DNA of 64,000 bases, taken from the NCBI RefSeq assembly GCF_026000375.1, contig NZ_AP026708.1, positions 2,330,001-2,394,000 on the forward strand. The letters run 5' to 3'. The position numbers and the translations under genes were made by a program. Every line of letters begins with the position of its first letter. Position 1 is the stretch's first letter. The stretch is from Pseudodesulfovibrio portus (GTDB lineage: Bacteria > Desulfobacterota > Desulfovibrionia > Desulfovibrionales > Desulfovibrionaceae). This document shows positions 39,823 through 48,633 of the stretch, one piece after another. The notes beneath the pieces were generated by a model, which saw only the letters and a list, made by a program, of their open reading frames with translations, searched no databases and was not told where the DNA came from.

Positions 39823-40827
39823 ATGGATATAAAGGGAAAACGCTTTCTTGTTATCGGCGGTGCAGGGTTCATCGGTTCGCATCTTGCGGACCAGTTGTGC
39901 GAAGCGGGAGCCGAAGAGGTCCGGATATTTGACAACCTTACCCGTGGAAGCGTGGAAAATCTTGCCTCCTCCATGGGGCGGCCGAACCTGACCGTGTACG
40001 ACAAGGGCGGCGAGCTCATGCATCGGGATATCCTGAACGACGCCATGCAGGGCGTGGACGGCGTGTTCCACCTGGCCGCCATGTGGCTGCTTCACTGCTA
40101 CGACTTTCCGCGTTCCGCCTTTGAGGTCAACATCGGGGGCACCTTCAACGTGCTGGAGGCCATGCTCAACAACGGCGTGAAGAAGCTGGTCTATTCCTCT
40201 TCGGCCTCGGTGTACGGCGACGCCGTGTCGGAGCCCATGAAGGAGGACCACCCCTACAACAACACCAATTTCTACGGGGCCACCAAAATCGCGGGCGAGC
40301 ACATGTGCCGCTCCCTGTATCACCGGTACAAGGACACGGACCAGGCCTTCGACTACGCAGGCCTCCGGTATATGAACGTGTACGGTCCGCGCCAGGATTA
40401 CCAGGGCACGTACATCGCCGTGATCATGAAGATTCTGGACAGGCTCGACCAGGGATTGCCGCCAGTGGTCTACGGCGACGGCACCCAGGCCTACGACTTC
40501 GTCTACGTGGGCGACTGCGCGCGGGCCAACATCTGCGCCATGCGTTCCGACGCCACGGACCAGTGCTACAACGTGGGGACGGGCGTCAAGACCTCCATCA
40601 AGCAACTGGCCGAGCTGCTGCTCGAGTTGACCGGTTCCGACCTCGAGATCGAGTACAAGCCCGGCGGCCTGACCTTCGTCAAGAACCGCGTGGGCTGCCC
40701 GGAAAAGGCGGAGCAGGAGATCGGCTTCAAGGCGGACAAGGACCTCCGCGAGGGGCTCATGAATCTCATCGAGTGGCGCAGGAACCACATTGAAGAAGTG
40801 GACCGTCGGCGTCAGAAGGCGAAATAG
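39823..40827 (+). CDS. NAD-dependent sugar epimerase/dehydratase (extended SDR, UDP-glucose 4-epimerase-like)
   Basis: 334 residues. NAD motif GGAGFIGSHL near the N-terminus; SSSASVYGD supplies the catalytic serine region and NFYGATKIAGEHM the intact YxxxK catalytic pair. GLRYMNVYGPRQDY and YGDGTQAYDFVYVGDCARA are sugar-nucleotide-binding segments. The precise reaction (4-epimerisation, dehydration or other) is not fixed by sequence. It starts a plus-strand operon; the DegT aminotransferase GTG follows one base after its stop. Confidence 0.87.
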   Translation: MDIKGKRFLVIGGAGFIGSHLADQLCEAGAEEVRIFDNLTRGSVENLASSMGRPNLTVYDKGGELMHRDILNDAMQGVDGVFHLAAMWLLHCYDFPRSAFEVNIGGTFNVLEAMLNNGVKKLVYSSSASVYGDAVSEPMKEDHPYNNTNFYGATKIAGEHMCRSLYHRYKDTDQAFDYAGLRYMNVYGPRQDYQGTYIAVIMKILDRLDQGLPPVVYGDGTQAYDFVYVGDCARANICAMRSDATDQCYNVGTGVKTSIKQLAELLLELTGSDLEIEYKPGGLTFVKNRVGCPEKAEQEIGFKADKDLREGLMNLIEWRRNHIEEVDRRRQKAK

Positions 40828-40828
40828 C

Positions 40829-41935
40829 GTGTACGACATACCACTCATCAAGCCGTTCATCACCGACAAGGTGCGGGAGCGCGTCCTCGCGGTCCTGGAC
40901 TCCGGCTACCTGACGGAAGGTCCGGTCACCCGCGAATTCGAAGAACGGGTGGCCCACTGGTGCGGGGTCGACCATTGCCTGGCCGTGACCTCCTGCACGA
41001 CGGGTCTGGAGCTGGGGCTGCGGGCCCTGGGCGTCGGTCCCGGCGACGAGGTCATCGTCCCGGACTACACCTATCCGGCCACCGCGTCCGTGGTCTCCAT
41101 CGTGGGGGCCGTCCCGGTCATCGTGGACGTGGACCCGCAGACAATGCTCATCGACTGCGACGCCCTTGAGGCGGCCATAACCGACCGCACGCGGGGCGTC
41201 ATCCCGGTATCCCTGTTCGGCAACCCCCTCGACTGGGACCGCCTGAACGCGATCAAGGAGCGGCATTCCCTGTTCATGCTGGAGGATGCGGCCTGCGCCC
41301 TGGGCTCCTCGTACAAGGGGATGATGACCGGGTCGCACGCGGACATCGCGGTCTTCAGCCACCACCCGCGCAAATTCATCACCACGGGCGAGGGCGGCAC
41401 GGTCACCACCAGGGACGGCGAGCTCCACGCCTTCATGCACTCCTACAAGCATTTCGGCATGGAGACCGGCCAGAGCCGCGCCGGGACGCAGTTCTCCCGC
41501 ATCGGGACCAATTACAAGATGAGCAACCTGCTGGCCGCCGTGGGGCTGGAGCAGATCGCGCTCATCCATGAACTGCTGGCCGAACGGCGTTCCCAGGCGG
41601 ACCGCTATCTGGCGCTGCTGGCGGACGTGCCCGGCGTCAGCTTGCCGAAGATCACCGAGGGCGGCGAGCACTCCTGGCAGACGTTTTCCGTGTTCGTGGA
41701 GAACCGGGACGCGGTCATGGCGGCCATGCGCGAGCAGGGGATCGAGGCCCAGATCGGGACCTATTCCCTGCACATGCACCCGGCCTACGGGGACAACGGC
41801 GCGGTCCGCATTCACGGCTCCATGGACGGCAGCCGGTACGCCTTCGAGCACGCCCTGGCCCTGCCGCTCTATCACGGCATGACCGAGGCGGAGCAGGACA
41901 GGGTTGTCGCGGCGCTGGCCGGGCTGGCGGCGTAG
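40829..41935 (+). CDS. DegT/DnrJ/EryC1/StrS sugar aminotransferase (WbpE-like)
   Basis: 368 residues from GTG 40829, with AGAAGG upstream; earlier in-frame codons belong to the preceding gene. PLP features: TTGLELGLRALG for phosphate binding, MLEDAACALGSSYKG with the cofactor Asp, and Lys182 in FSHHPRKFITTGEGG as Schiff base. It transfers an amino group from glutamate to a keto nucleotide sugar. Next to a WbpB/WbpD fusion, the 3-amination of UDP-3-keto-GlcNAcA (WbpE step) is the most likely role. Perosamine-type 4-amination is the alternative. Confidence 0.9.
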   Translation: MYDIPLIKPFITDKVRERVLAVLDSGYLTEGPVTREFEERVAHWCGVDHCLAVTSCTTGLELGLRALGVGPGDEVIVPDYTYPATASVVSIVGAVPVIVDVDPQTMLIDCDALEAAITDRTRGVIPVSLFGNPLDWDRLNAIKERHSLFMLEDAACALGSSYKGMMTGSHADIAVFSHHPRKFITTGEGGTVTTRDGELHAFMHSYKHFGMETGQSRAGTQFSRIGTNYKMSNLLAAVGLEQIALIHELLAERRSQADRYLALLADVPGVSLPKITEGGEHSWQTFSVFVENRDAVMAAMREQGIEAQIGTYSLHMHPAYGDNGAVRIHGSMDGSRYAFEHALALPLYHGMTEAEQDRVVAALAGLAA

Positions 41936-41988
41936 GCGGAATCGGGCGGACGCTGCCCGGTGGAACGAAAAATACAAGGGTTGATCAC

Positions 41989-42798
41989 ATGACACAGACT
42001 GCCAAGCTCGTTTCCATGGTCGTTCCGACCTATAATCAGGCCGACTACCTCGGCCCCTGCCTGGATTCCATCTGGTTCCAGGATTATCCCAACCTGGAGA
42101 TCGTCGTGGTCAACGATTGTTCCACGGATCACACCCGCGAGGTCCTTGAGGATTTCGAGCGGGCCGTGAACGAGGACGTGGTCTCCTTTGCCTCGAATTT
42201 CAACGAGGATACCGGCGAGATCGAGCGCACCCGCCATCCCCGTTATGCCAAGGAAGGCCGTACCCTGCGCATCCTGCACAACGAGGAGAACATGGGGTCC
42301 ACCCGGACCTACAACCGGGGGTTCCAGGCGGCCACGGGGGACTACTGCACCTATATCGCGTCCGACGACGTCTGCCACCCGCAGATGGTCTCCACCCTGG
42401 TGGAGCCCCTGGACAACGACGAGGCGGACTTCGCCTATTCCGACATGTTCGTGTTCGACGATGCGGGCCGCATCCTGCGCGAGTTCAAGCTGCCGGAGTA
42501 TTCCTTCAAGGAGAGTTTCGGCGACTGGTACCTGTGCGGCGTATCCAAGATCTACCGCCGCTCCCTGCACGAGAAGCTGGGCTGGTACAACAACGACTAC
42601 CTGGGCAACGATCATGAACTGTTCCTGCGCTTCGCCATGAACGGCGTGCGCTTCAAACACATCGCCAGGACCCTGTATTCGGTGCGTACACACGACGGGC
42701 GCGAGGAAAACGTGCACAGCGAGTCCAACTGGGGCAAGCTGCTCGACGAGTCCCGCGGGCTGGTCAGGAAGGCGCGCGAATTCATGGCGGCCAAGTAG
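41989..42798 (+). CDS. Glycosyltransferase family 2
   Basis: 269 residues. SMVVPTYNQADYLGPCLDSIWFQDYPNLEIVVVNDCSTD is the classic GT-A opening, and FAYSDMFVFDD holds the DxD-like site. LGWYNNDYLGNDHELFLRF is the acceptor-side motif. It transfers a sugar from a nucleotide donor to a growing glycan, on the cytoplasmic face because no membrane helix is visible. It lies 53 nt after the aminotransferase in the same operon. Confidence 0.88.
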   Translation: MTQTAKLVSMVVPTYNQADYLGPCLDSIWFQDYPNLEIVVVNDCSTDHTREVLEDFERAVNEDVVSFASNFNEDTGEIERTRHPRYAKEGRTLRILHNEENMGSTRTYNRGFQAATGDYCTYIASDDVCHPQMVSTLVEPLDNDEADFAYSDMFVFDDAGRILREFKLPEYSFKESFGDWYLCGVSKIYRRSLHEKLGWYNNDYLGNDHELFLRFAMNGVRFKHIARTLYSVRTHDGREENVHSESNWGKLLDESRGLVRKAREFMAAK

Positions 42799-42817
42799 CA
42801 ACGACGTGGATGCAATC

Positions 42818-43792
42818 ATGACGAGTACCGCCTTTCACTGCCCGGAACACGGCATCCCCCTGACGGCATCGGGCGACGGGTACGCCTGTCCCGAGGGGTG
42901 CTCCTTTCCCGTGGTCGCGGATATCCCGCGCTTCGTGGATTCCTCCAACTACGCCCGCTCCTTCGGGTTGCAGTGGAACCGCTTCCGGACCACGCAGCTC
43001 GACTCCCACACCGGGACGACCATCTCCCGCGACCGTTTGACCCGGCTGGCCGGGGGCGACCTGAAAAAGACCTTTGCGGGCAAGCGGGTGCTGGAAGCCG
43101 GTTGCGGGGCAGGGCGGTTCACCGAGTTGCTGCTGGAGGCGGGCGCGTCGGTCACGGCCGTCGACCTGTCCGAGGCGGTGGAGGCGAATCTCACGAACTG
43201 CGGCGCGCGCGGCGACTATCGGGTCTGCCAGGCGGACATCCGGAGGCTGCCCTTCGCCCCGGGCGGCTTCGACGTGGTCCTGTGCATCGGCGTGGTCCAG
43301 CACACCCCGGACCCGGAGGAGACCTTGAAGGCCCTGGCCCGGCAGGTCGCGCCCGGAGGGTTGTTGATCATCGACCACTACACCTACCGCGAGGGCGGGG
43401 TGAAGTGGAGCAGCCGGACCCTCAGGAAACACATGCTGCAGCGGCCCTCGGAATCCTCCATGCGTTTCGTGGAGCGGCTGGTGAACGCGCTGTGGCCCAT
43501 GCACAGGTTCCTGTACCGGGTGCGCAGGGCGGCCTGGTTCACGCCCGTGCGCAAACGGCTGCTGCACCTTTCGCCGGTGCTCGATTACCAGTACGCCTTT
43601 CCCGAGCTGTCGCCGGAGCTGCTGCACCAGTGGGCCGTGCTCGACACCCACGACGTGGTCACGGACTACTACCAGCACCGGCGCACCACCGACGAGATCC
43701 GGGCGGCCCTTGAGGGCAACGGCCTGGAGGCCCTGCGGGTGGAGTACGCGGGCAACGGGGTCGAGGCCATGGCCCGGAAGCCGGAATCCTAG
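42818..43792 (+). CDS. SAM-dependent methyltransferase with N-terminal Cys-containing segment
   Basis: 324 residues from ATG 42818; GTG 42806 is an alternative and the ribosome site is weak. The first ~40 residues contain CPEHGIPL and CPEGCSFPV, resembling the Trm112/zinc-ribbon-like N-terminus of some sugar methyltransferases. Motif I is VLEAGCGAGRFTELLL, then VTAVDLSEAV and VLCIGVVQHTPDPEE. The C-terminal part is rich in aromatic and basic residues. Probably methylates a glycan or nucleotide sugar; the operon setting is the only support. Confidence 0.8.
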   Translation: MTSTAFHCPEHGIPLTASGDGYACPEGCSFPVVADIPRFVDSSNYARSFGLQWNRFRTTQLDSHTGTTISRDRLTRLAGGDLKKTFAGKRVLEAGCGAGRFTELLLEAGASVTAVDLSEAVEANLTNCGARGDYRVCQADIRRLPFAPGGFDVVLCIGVVQHTPDPEETLKALARQVAPGGLLIIDHYTYREGGVKWSSRTLRKHMLQRPSESSMRFVERLVNALWPMHRFLYRVRRAAWFTPVRKRLLHLSPVLDYQYAFPELSPELLHQWAVLDTHDVVTDYYQHRRTTDEIRAALEGNGLEALRVEYAGNGVEAMARKPES

Positions 43793-43801
43793 GCGGTCGC
43801 C

Positions 43802-44704
43802 ATGCGCACGGTGAAATTGCTCATTCCCTACGACGTCGAGGGCTGGGCCTGGTGGCACAAGGCCCAGGCCGTCAAGCGGCTGGCGCATCCCCCCGTTGCG
43901 GTGGATGTGGTCCGGTTCGGGCAACCATTGGACCATCGGGATTTCGACTATGTGCTCCCCTTCGGCCACTACATGCTGTCCGGGCTTGCCGCCGTGCCCC
44001 CGGAAAAGATTCTGCTCGGCTCGTCGAGCAACCTGCCGGAGTATCTCGACAAGACGGCGGAAGCGCTGCGCACCGGAAAGTGCCGGGCCTTATTCGCCAA
44101 TTCCCTCATGGGCTATGAAGCCCTCAAGCCTGCGGGCCGCGTTTTTCTCTGCCAGAACGGCGTGGACGCCGATCTGTTTCATCCCGTCGGCCAGCCCCCT
44201 GCCGAGTTGACCTGCTGCTGGGTGGGGAACCCCAATTCCGAGGGGTTGAAGGGTTTTGATCTCATCGAAGAGGCCTGCCGCAAGACGGGCGCTGTCCTGC
44301 GCCACGTCGCCTGTGACGCCACCAAGGGCGACGAGACGGGCATAATTTCCCAGTCGGATATTCGCGATCGGGTCTATCGTCAGGCCCATGCCTACATCTG
44401 CGCTTCCGCCAACGAGGCCACGCCCAATCCTGCCCTGGAGGCCCTGGCCTGCGGTCTGCCGGTGATCACCACCGCCGTGGGCAACATGCCGGAAATCATC
44501 GAGGACGGGGTGAACGGGTTCTTCGTGGACCGGAGCGTGGACTCCATTGCAAAGGCCATTGAGAGGCTCCGCCGGGCGGACTGGTCCGCCATGAGCCGGG
44601 CCGCCAGGGCGAGCATCGAGAACGGCTGGACCTGGGAGCACAAGGTCCGCAACTACGAGAACATGGCGTTCGAGCTGGCGGGCGAGGACGGTTTGCTGCC
44701 ATGA
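43802..44704 (+). CDS. GT-B glycosyltransferase (group 1 / GT4-like)
   Basis: 300 residues, short for GT4, lacking much of the N-terminal Rossmann domain. The C-terminal donor domain reads ANEATPNPALEALACGLPVITTAVGNMPEIIEDGVNGFFV, the glycosyltransferase group 1 signature. ANSLMGYEALK and FLCQNGVDADLFHP are also family features. It starts 10 nt after the methyltransferase and overlaps the next glycosyltransferase by four bases, so the two are coupled. Confidence 0.85.
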   Translation: MRTVKLLIPYDVEGWAWWHKAQAVKRLAHPPVAVDVVRFGQPLDHRDFDYVLPFGHYMLSGLAAVPPEKILLGSSSNLPEYLDKTAEALRTGKCRALFANSLMGYEALKPAGRVFLCQNGVDADLFHPVGQPPAELTCCWVGNPNSEGLKGFDLIEEACRKTGAVLRHVACDATKGDETGIISQSDIRDRVYRQAHAYICASANEATPNPALEALACGLPVITTAVGNMPEIIEDGVNGFFVDRSVDSIAKAIERLRRADWSAMSRAARASIENGWTWEHKVRNYENMAFELAGEDGLLP

Positions 44705-45957
44705 CCCGACGCCCGCTGACCATCCTTTCCGTGGGCCATGCCGACAGTCCGCAGTATCGGGAGCGGACGGCGCGGTTCGTCGGCCTGGGGCACGACGTGG
44801 TGGAGCTGACCGGATCGAAAAGCGTGGTTTCGGGGGCGCGGGCGATCATCCCGCGCGGGGTGCCTGCAGGCAGGTGCTGGCGGCTCATCGGGCTGTCCCG
44901 GATCATCCATTGCCTGAAGACGGTGCGTGGCCTGTCGCCGGACCTGGTTTTCGTCCATTACGCCAAAGGGCTGTGGGGCTGGACGGCCCCGCTTTTCGGC
45001 GCGCCCGTGGCCGTCAGCGTCATGGGTGGCGACGTCCTGTTCGACGAGCAGGGGACGGCCAATGCGTGGAACCGGGCGGCCACGAAAGGGCTGCTGGAAA
45101 ACGCGGCCCTGGTCCTGTGCAAGTCCGACTACCTGGCGCAGCGGGTCAGGGCGCTCCCGGTGGCCGGACAGGTGGAGACCCATGCCTGGGGCATCGACAC
45201 CGACGTCTTTTCCATCGGTTCCGGCGAGGAATTCCGGCGTGAGCACGCCATTCCCGACGACTCCCCGGTGGTCTTCAGCCCCAGGGCCATGGAGCCGCTC
45301 TACAACACTCGACTGGTGGTCCGGGCGTTCGCCGCTTCCGGCATGGCCGGGGAGGGCGCGCGGCTCGTGCTGTCCACCTACAAGGCGGACGCCGCCTACC
45401 GGGCGGAGGTGGAGCGGGACTGCCTGGACGCGGGTCTCGGCGACAGCGTGATCTTTTTGCCGCCCCAGGACGACCGCGGCATGGCCGGGGCCTTCCGCGC
45501 GGCGGACGTGGTGGTGTCGGTCCCGTCCTCGGACGGGTTGCCACAGACGTTTTTCGAGAGCACGGCCTGCGGCGCCCCGCTGGTCATGGCCGACCTGCCC
45601 AACTACGGGCACTATTTTTCCCATGGCCGGGACGTCTGGCTCACACCTGCGGAGTCGTCCGCCGTGGCCCGGGGGATCGGGGCCGTCTGTCGCGATGCCG
45701 AGTTGCGCCGGTCCCTTGTCCGGGGCGCACGGGAAACCATGACCCGCCTGAGTCTCGGCGGCGGGGATCAGGTCCTCGACCAGCGGCTCGGTCAGGCGGC
45801 GCAGGGAGAGACGGCCTCCCTCGGCGCGAAGGTGCGTCAATCCGTGCGGGTGCTGGGCGCGCTCGTCACGGGAGAGGCCACGGCGCGCACCGGCCAGCCG
45901 GTCTGCCGGACCTTCGGCGAGTATTTCCGATCCCTTCATGCCAAGGCGGGGTGGTAG
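44701..45957 (+). CDS. GT-B glycosyltransferase (GT4-like)
   Basis: 418 residues, full length for GT4. VFVHYAKGLWGWTAPLFGAPVAVSVMGGDVLFD is the acceptor half; VPSSDGLPQTFFESTACGAPLVMADLPNYGHYF is the donor half with the EX7E-like glutamate. Extra basic residues lie at the C-terminus. The start overlaps the upstream stop (ATGA), and the asparagine-synthase-like gene begins two bases after its stop. Part of the glycan assembly operon. Confidence 0.87.
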   Translation: MTRRPLTILSVGHADSPQYRERTARFVGLGHDVVELTGSKSVVSGARAIIPRGVPAGRCWRLIGLSRIIHCLKTVRGLSPDLVFVHYAKGLWGWTAPLFGAPVAVSVMGGDVLFDEQGTANAWNRAATKGLLENAALVLCKSDYLAQRVRALPVAGQVETHAWGIDTDVFSIGSGEEFRREHAIPDDSPVVFSPRAMEPLYNTRLVVRAFAASGMAGEGARLVLSTYKADAAYRAEVERDCLDAGLGDSVIFLPPQDDRGMAGAFRAADVVVSVPSSDGLPQTFFESTACGAPLVMADLPNYGHYFSHGRDVWLTPAESSAVARGIGAVCRDAELRRSLVRGARETMTRLSLGGGDQVLDQRLGQAAQGETASLGAKVRQSVRVLGALVTGEATARTGQPVCRTFGEYFRSLHAKAGW

Positions 45958-45959
45958 CC

Positions 45960-47747
45960 ATGTGCGGCATTGCCGGATTCTGCCATCTCGACGCCGGGCG
46001 TCAGGCCGGGGTTTCCCTTGTCCGGACCATGAACGAGGCCATGCGCCATCGCGGGCCCGATGCCTCGGACACCTTCACGGACGGTCCGGTGGGGCTGGGC
46101 CATGGACGGCTCAAGATCCTCGACCTGAGCGATGCGGCCAACCAGCCCATGCGCGGCGCGTCCGGCAGCGTCATCGTCTACAACGGCGAGTGCTACAATT
46201 ATCTCGAACTCAAGCGCGAGCTGGAAGGGCTGGGCCATGTGTTCAGGACGACTTCCGACACCGAGGTCGTGCTGGCCATGTACGAGCAGTACGGGAAGAC
46301 GTTTGCGGGCAGGCTGCGGGGCATGTTTGCACTGGCCGTCTGGGACCCGCGCCGCAGGGAGCTGGTGCTGGTCAGGGACCGCATGGGCATCAAGCCCCTG
46401 TACTATTCCCTTGCGGATGAAACCGTGTCCTTTGCCTCGGAACTCAAGGGCATGCTCGCCCTGCCCTGGGTATCTCGGGACATCGATCTCGACGCCCTGG
46501 GCCGCTATTTCCGCCTTTACTCCATTCCGGACCCGCTATCCGTCATCAAGGACGTGCGCAGGCTGGCCCCCGGCCACATGCTCACGGTCCGGGACGGCAA
46601 GGTGCGTGAGGAGCAGTGGTGGACCCTGGCTGATGTTGAGACCGTTGATACGGACATGGAGACTGCGGCAGCCGGACTGCTGGAGGGGATCGAGGACGCC
46701 GTTGCCTCCCACCTCGTCTCGGATGTGCCCGTGGGCATCGCCCTGAGCGGCGGGATCGACTCGTCGGGCCTGGCCGCGCTGGCCGCGCGCAATGCGGGCG
46801 AGCCGCTGCACACCTTTTCCGTGGCCGTTCCGGGCTCCGAGCACGACGAGGGGGCCATGGCCGCCGAGTATGCCGAGGTCCTGGGAACGATTCACCATGA
46901 GATACAATTTTCAGACGTCACGCCCGGCCTGCTCGAGCGATTCGTTCGGTTCGCGGACGAGCCGTTCGCCATCAGCTCCGGCCTGGGACTGTTCCGGGTG
47001 GCCGAGGAGGCATCGCGCTGCGGTGTCAAGGTGCTGCTCACTGGCGACGGCGGCGACGAGCTTTTCGGAGGCTACCTTTGGCGGCACGGTGCGCCGGTGC
47101 CCGAGTCGAACCGGGCCGAGGCGTATGCCCGGTCCATGTGGCACAACGGCGACATGACGCTTGGGGAAATTCTTCTTCCCGGGGCCAAGGAGGCGCTCGG
47201 CGACGGCGGCCTTGCCCATCTGGCAATGCTCTACCGCCGCCCCGCCCTGGGCGACCCCCTGAAGCGGAGGCTGTACACGGATTCGTGCTCGACGCTGGTC
47301 AGCGAGATGCTGGCCAAGTCGGACCGCATGACCATGGCCCACGGCGTGGAGGGGCGCGTTCCGCTGCTCGACCATCATCTGGTGGAAAAGGCTTTTTCCC
47401 TGCCTTCGGCGGTCAAGCTCGTGGATGGTCAGGGCAAGGCGGTTTTGCGCAAGGCGTTGGCGACGGTCCTGCCGAGGTCCATCCTGGACCGCAGGAAGCG
47501 AGGCTTCAATGTGCCTGTGGCCAACACCTTCCGGGGGGAGACGCGGGAGTATGTCCTGGACGTCCTGTCGGATGCGGCCCGGGCGGAACGGGGATTATAC
47601 CGCCCGGAGGTGGTTCGGGAACGGTTTCTCGATCCCCTGGCGCGCGGCCACGAGTTTTCCCTTGAGGAGAGCCACCGGCTGTTCGCGATCCTGGCTTTGG
47701 AAATGTGGATGAGCCATGTGGCCGTTTTTTCTTGGCATGAATTGTGA
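45960..47747 (+). CDS. Asparagine-synthase-like glutamine amidotransferase (copy 1)
   Basis: 595 residues from ATG 45960, which places the nucleophile at Cys2 (MCGIAGFCHL). The class II glutaminase half has HRGPDASD and YNGECYNYLEL; the synthetase half has the PP-loop ALSGGIDSSGLAAL and GDGGDELFGGY. Classical AsnB makes asparagine, but copies embedded in polysaccharide loci are thought to amidate uronic acid carboxyls (WbpS-type). Context favours sugar amidation. Last gene of the operon that began with the epimerase; a 211 nt gap follows. Confidence 0.88.
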   Translation: MCGIAGFCHLDAGRQAGVSLVRTMNEAMRHRGPDASDTFTDGPVGLGHGRLKILDLSDAANQPMRGASGSVIVYNGECYNYLELKRELEGLGHVFRTTSDTEVVLAMYEQYGKTFAGRLRGMFALAVWDPRRRELVLVRDRMGIKPLYYSLADETVSFASELKGMLALPWVSRDIDLDALGRYFRLYSIPDPLSVIKDVRRLAPGHMLTVRDGKVREEQWWTLADVETVDTDMETAAAGLLEGIEDAVASHLVSDVPVGIALSGGIDSSGLAALAARNAGEPLHTFSVAVPGSEHDEGAMAAEYAEVLGTIHHEIQFSDVTPGLLERFVRFADEPFAISSGLGLFRVAEEASRCGVKVLLTGDGGDELFGGYLWRHGAPVPESNRAEAYARSMWHNGDMTLGEILLPGAKEALGDGGLAHLAMLYRRPALGDPLKRRLYTDSCSTLVSEMLAKSDRMTMAHGVEGRVPLLDHHLVEKAFSLPSAVKLVDGQGKAVLRKALATVLPRSILDRRKRGFNVPVANTFRGETREYVLDVLSDAARAERGLYRPEVVRERFLDPLARGHEFSLEESHRLFAILALEMWMSHVAVFSWHEL

Positions 47748-47958
47748 AAAGCAATGGCTGGGCGTCAAAAAAATAGTGAGTTTTGAAATCGGGCGCCATG
47801 GGGAAAACGTTCATAAGGTGAATGAAACAAAGGCTGTTCATATGCCTAAAGTCAATTGCAAGCCATGTCGATTGAGTAAATACGTGGAGGAACAGATGTC
47901 CTCCGCCATGGCCAAAACGAAAAACATTCAATAGCTGAATGAACAAGGTGTCGTGAAC
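47748..47958. promoter_or_regulatory. AT-rich leader upstream of the cytidylyltransferase block
   Basis: 211 nt, clearly more AT-rich than the flanks. Contains TCATAAGGTGAATG (47811-47824, also present at 36637), a small hairpin CATTCA/TGAATG (47925-47941) and AAGGTG near the start codon. A 30-codon frame at 47842-47934 was considered and rejected. A promoter for the downstream block is expected here, but no -10/-35 pair stood out. Confidence 0.45.
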
Positions 47959-48633
47959 ATGATCAAAGGTGTTGTTGCCATAATCCCTGCCCGCGGAGGG
48001 TCCAAGGGTGTTTTTTGCAAAAACATCAAGGTGCTGTCCGGGAAACCGTTGATCGCCTGGACTGTTGAACAGGCCCTCGCAAGTTCCCGTATCGACAAGG
48101 TTATTGTTTCCACGGATGACGAGGATATCGCGGCGGTGGCACAGGATTACGGTGCAGAGGTTCCGTTTATCCGGCCCCGAAAGCTGTCCGGGGACTCCGT
48201 GCCCGTGGGCGACGTTGTTCCCCACGCGATAGATTTTCTGGAACAGGCGGGTGAATTCTACAAGGCGTGGCTGTGTCTTTTGCCGAGCCATCCCTTCCGC
48301 ACCCCGGACATGCTCGACAGCGCAGCCAAGGCGTTGGTGGACGATGGGTTCCGCTCCTTCGTGACCGTCCGCCCCATCGAGGTTTATCCCGGCCGCTTCC
48401 TGACCTCCCAGAACGGCGTTCTGCGTTCCGTGTTGTCCAAGGACGACGATGAGGCAACGGTCTATTACAGGAATTACGGCCTGGTCTTCGGCAAGTCGTT
48501 GAGCCGGGGGCTGGGGCCCAGCTACATGTATCCCGTGGTCGAAGAAGCGCATCTTGTCGATATAGATACTTTTGACGACTTTGCTCATGCCGAGCTCGTG
48601 CTCAAGGAAGGCAAATACGATTATGCTGCGTGA
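47959..48633 (+). CDS. Cytidylyltransferase of the acylneuraminate (NeuA/KdsB-like) family
   Basis: 224 residues from ATG 47959 with AAGGTG upstream; a GTG two codons earlier is possible. The nucleotide-binding loop is AIIPARGGSKGVFCKNI, with KPLIAWTVEQA and KVIVSTDDEDIAA following, all diagnostic. DTFDDFAHAELVL near the C-terminus is the conserved metal-binding segment. It couples CTP to a sugar acid, normally sialic, legionaminic or pseudaminic acid. No NeuB-type synthase is in this window. It leads a seven-gene block, overlapping the next gene by 11 nt. Confidence 0.9.
   Translation: MIKGVVAIIPARGGSKGVFCKNIKVLSGKPLIAWTVEQALASSRIDKVIVSTDDEDIAAVAQDYGAEVPFIRPRKLSGDSVPVGDVVPHAIDFLEQAGEFYKAWLCLLPSHPFRTPDMLDSAAKALVDDGFRSFVTVRPIEVYPGRFLTSQNGVLRSVLSKDDDEATVYYRNYGLVFGKSLSRGLGPSYMYPVVEEAHLVDIDTFDDFAHAELVLKEGKYDYAA

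Noticed and set aside
47842-47934. A 30-codon frame with a Cys-Pro-Cys segment in the gap before the cytidylyltransferase
   Set aside because: Too short, no convincing ribosome site, and the stretch is better explained as an AT-rich leader.
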